NCBI GenBank assembly: GCA_003134505.1 | Contig: PLBK01000015.1 | Span: forward strand, 71,276-135,275 | Length of the DNA stretch: 64,000 nt | Source of the DNA: Actinomycetota bacterium | GTDB lineage: Bacteria; Actinomycetota; Thermoleophilia; Gaiellales; Gaiellaceae | Direction: 5' to 3' | Shown: positions 62,198-64,000 of the stretch, one piece after another | Layout of the letters: every line of letters starts with the position of its first letter | How positions within the stretch are numbered: the first letter of the stretch is position 1 | The notes under the pieces: generated by a model | The model's input: the letters and a program-made list of their open reading frames with translations, nothing else | What the model was told of the DNA's origin: nothing | Database searches by the model: none | Position numbers and translations under genes: made by a program

Positions 62198-63513
62198 TGG
62201 AGACCAGCTCGTTGCGCGAGGAGGTGACGAGCCTCCTCCAGCAGCTGATCCGCCTCGACACCGTCAACCCGCCGGGGAACGAGACGCAGGCGGCGGAGCT
62301 CCTGCGCGACTACCTGGAGCCGTTCGGGGTCGAGTGCGGGCTGTACGCGCGCGTGCCCGAGCGGGCGAACCTGGTGGCGCGCCTGCGTGGGACGGGCGGC
62401 GGGCCGCGGCTGCTGCTCCTGTCGCATACCGACACCGTGCTCGCCGACCCGGCCGAGTGGACGGTCGATCCCTGGTCGGGCGAGCTGCGCGACGGCCAGG
62501 TCTGGGGGCGCGGCGCGCTCGACATGAAGGGACAGGTCGCGGCGAGCGCGGTCGCGATCGCCTCGCTGGCCAGCGAGGGCTTCGAGCCGCGCGGCGACCT
62601 GATCTTCGCGGCCACGGCCGACGAGGAGGTGGGCGACGATCCCGACTACGGGCTCTCCTGGCTCTGCCGCGAGCACCCCGAGTCGGTACGCGCCGAGTTC
62701 GCTGTCAACGAGGGCGCCGGTGACCGGGTCGTGGTCGGCGGGCGGGTCTTCTACCTCTGCGCGACCGCGGAGAAGATGAGCTCGCCGTTCGTCCTGCGCG
62801 TGCACGGGCGGAGCGGGCACGCGTCGCTGCCGTCGATCGCCGACAACGCCCTCGTTAAGGCGGCCCGTCACATAGAGCGGCTGGCCGAGTTCGCGCCGGA
62901 GCCGCAGCTCATCCCGGAGGTCGAGGCGTTTCTCGCGGCCGTGTGCGGGTCGATCCCACCGGCGGGCGACGCGCTTGCGGCGGCCCGGAAGGTGGATCCG
63001 GCCGCAGCGGGGATGATCGAGGCGCTCCTCTCGCTGACCGTCTCGCCGACGATGATCACCGCGTCGCACAAGCGCAACGTGATCCCGGCGCTGACCGAGG
63101 TGACCGTCGACTGCCGCTTGCTCCCGGGGCAGACGCAGGCGGACGTCGAGCCGGAGCTGCGGAACTGGCTCGGCGAGGGCGACTACGAAATCGTCTGGAG
63201 GGCGGGCCAGGGCGGCACCCGCTCGCTGATGGACACGCCCCTGTGGGCCGCGGCCGAGTCGTTCATCGCGGAGGTCGAGCCCGGAGCCCGCGTGGCGCCG
63301 ATCTGCGTCGCCGGCTTCACCGACAGCCACTGGCTCCGCGACGCCTTCGGCACGGTCGCCTACGGCTTCTTCCCGGTCAAGAAGATGGACCCGGACCTGG
63401 CCGCCCGGCTCGTCCACTCAGCGGACGAGCGCGCCGAGGTCGACGACCTCGAGTTGGGCGTTCGCTTCCTGCGCCGCGCGGCGCAGACGATCGGAGCAGA
63501 GGAGCGCTCCTGA
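62197..63513 (+). CDS. M20-family metallopeptidase/deacylase
   Basis: The 438-residue product has 'LLLLSHTDTV' (zinc ligand His), 'WGRGALDMKGQ', 'ATADEEVGDD' (catalytic Glu pair) and 'NEGAGDRVV', and a C-terminal His in 'LVHSADERAEVDDL', with a dimerisation lid between. Possible substrates include N-acyl amino acids or dipeptides. In an operon with tryptophan dioxygenase, N-formylkynurenine hydrolysis is conceivable but unproven. Confidence 0.9.
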   Translation: METSSLREEVTSLLQQLIRLDTVNPPGNETQAAELLRDYLEPFGVECGLYARVPERANLVARLRGTGGGPRLLLLSHTDTVLADPAEWTVDPWSGELRDGQVWGRGALDMKGQVAASAVAIASLASEGFEPRGDLIFAATADEEVGDDPDYGLSWLCREHPESVRAEFAVNEGAGDRVVVGGRVFYLCATAEKMSSPFVLRVHGRSGHASLPSIADNALVKAARHIERLAEFAPEPQLIPEVEAFLAAVCGSIPPAGDALAAARKVDPAAAGMIEALLSLTVSPTMITASHKRNVIPALTEVTVDCRLLPGQTQADVEPELRNWLGEGDYEIVWRAGQGGTRSLMDTPLWAAAESFIAEVEPGARVAPICVAGFTDSHWLRDAFGTVAYGFFPVKKMDPDLAARLVHSADERAEVDDLELGVRFLRRAAQTIGAEERS

Positions 63514-63605
63514 CTAGGAGGGTCTAGCGAGACAGCCGGCGAACGGCACTTCTTGCGTAGTTACTACGGACGACCTGGTGGGAAGATCGGAGAAATCTTC
63601 TCGTT

Positions 63606-63785
63606 GTGCGGCTGGCGCTGAGCTACTCGTTCGAGGAAGAACGGGACGGCGAGGATTACGGTGCGGTCTGGACCTGGGATCAAGACGACCCGGACTACGC
63701 AACCGCCGAGGACCTGGGTTTGATGAAGCTCTCAGACGCAAAGGCGTACGCCGAGGAACGGGGCTACCCGTTCTACGGTCACTGA
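63606..63785 (+). CDS. Small acidic hypothetical protein (59 residues)
   Basis: From GTG 63606 the frame gives VRLALSYSFEEERDGEDYGA then VWTWDQDDPDYATAEDLGL..., ending AEERGYPFYGH. It is strongly acidic and aromatic, with codon use like neighbouring genes. A GGAG lies about 15 bp upstream. No family recognised; it may be real or a chance ORF. Confidence 0.45.
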   Translation: MRLALSYSFEEERDGEDYGAVWTWDQDDPDYATAEDLGLMKLSDAKAYAEERGYPFYGH

Positions 63786-63925
63786 GCGGTCGATTACGCC
63801 GCGAGTGGGACGGCTCGCGTATCGGGCGAGTGCCTGCGCGAGCAACGCGAGGATGCAGAGGTCGGCGTGGAGCGCAACGCGCCCTCGGCCTCGAAGGCAC
63901 GTGCGACTAGGCCGGACTCGTGTGC

Positions 63926-64000
63926 CTAGACAGGAACAGCGGTCAGGACGATGTTGTCGCGGTAGTGGCGGGTCGCCTGGTCGAACGGGCCGCCGCAGGT
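63926..64000 (-). CDS. Class F-type sortase, C-terminal fragment at window edge
   Basis: The minus strand from the window edge reads TCGGPFDQATRHYRDNIVLT then AVPV and TAG at 63926-63928. The T-C-GG-PFD sequence with 'HYRDNIVL' is the catalytic Cys and downstream Arg of class F sortases. The N-terminal part is beyond the window. Confidence 0.7.
   Translation of the reverse strand, partial: TCGGPFDQATRHYRDNIVLTAVPV

Noticed and set aside
63514-63605. Terminator after the M20 peptidase gene
   Set aside because: Only a 5-bp stem (GAGAA-ATC-TTCTC near 63590) is present, too weak to call.

Overview
The window is GC-rich, gene-dense chromosomal DNA from a bacterium around its replication origin. 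The order gyrA-gyrB-dciA-recF-dnaN-dnaA, diverging from rpmH-rnpA-yidD-yidC-khpB-rsmG-parA-parB, is the classic origin neighbourhood. High GC, frequent GTG/TTG starts, many apparently leaderless genes, tRNAs without encoded CCA, class E/F-type sortases and a secreted collagen-like protein with the 'RPSPALIVAS..ALGGTGYAA' N-terminus point to Actinomycetota, most plausibly class Thermoleophilia (Gaiellales/Solirubrobacterales type). That placement is an inference from gene content and remembered family features, not from a search.

Layout: 1-1.6 kb, a truncated SPFH protein and a GalT-like enzyme. 1.6-10.8 kb, the leftward replication cluster. 10.8-11.1 kb, the candidate oriC. 11.1-15.6 kb, the rightward cluster for translation, membrane insertion and segregation. 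15.6-35.9 kb, envelope and housekeeping genes: collagen-like protein, L,D-transpeptidase, PBP1A, glycosyltransferases, sortase, a two-component system, an HtrA protease, and tRNA-Ile. 35.9-44.2 kb, a tightly overlapped series for molybdopterin (moaC, mogA), quinone prenylation (mqnP-like), cytochrome c maturation (ccmABCD, ccsA/hemX-like) and heme (hemA, hemC, hemD), ending with a SAM hydrolase, then tRNA-Phe and an arginase-family enzyme.

From 45,773 to 59,433 lies a 13.66-kb integrated element. It starts with a large serine recombinase and has inserted in the 3' part of rarA. Joining the chromosomal halves at the two ends recreates a perfect 7-bp inverted repeat around a central TC dinucleotide, as expected of a serine-integrase attB. 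The original rarA tail and stop remain next to osmC, 13.7 kb away. The element supplies a new in-frame tail carrying the same RYY-x-P type motif, so rarA stays full length. The element also carries a RepA-like ATPase, a helically phased 10-bp repeat array, a cysteine-rich protein, a five-gene cassette of unknown function behind a perfect 20-bp palindrome, and a restriction-modification-like island (PD-(D/E)xK nuclease, HARE-HTH protein, DNA methyltransferase fused to an Mrr-like domain).

Right of the element are rarA itself, tryptophan 2,3-dioxygenase, a SAM methyltransferase, an M20 peptidase, a small acidic ORF and the C-terminus of a class F-type sortase that runs off the window. All names rest on reading motifs in the sequence; no database search was run.
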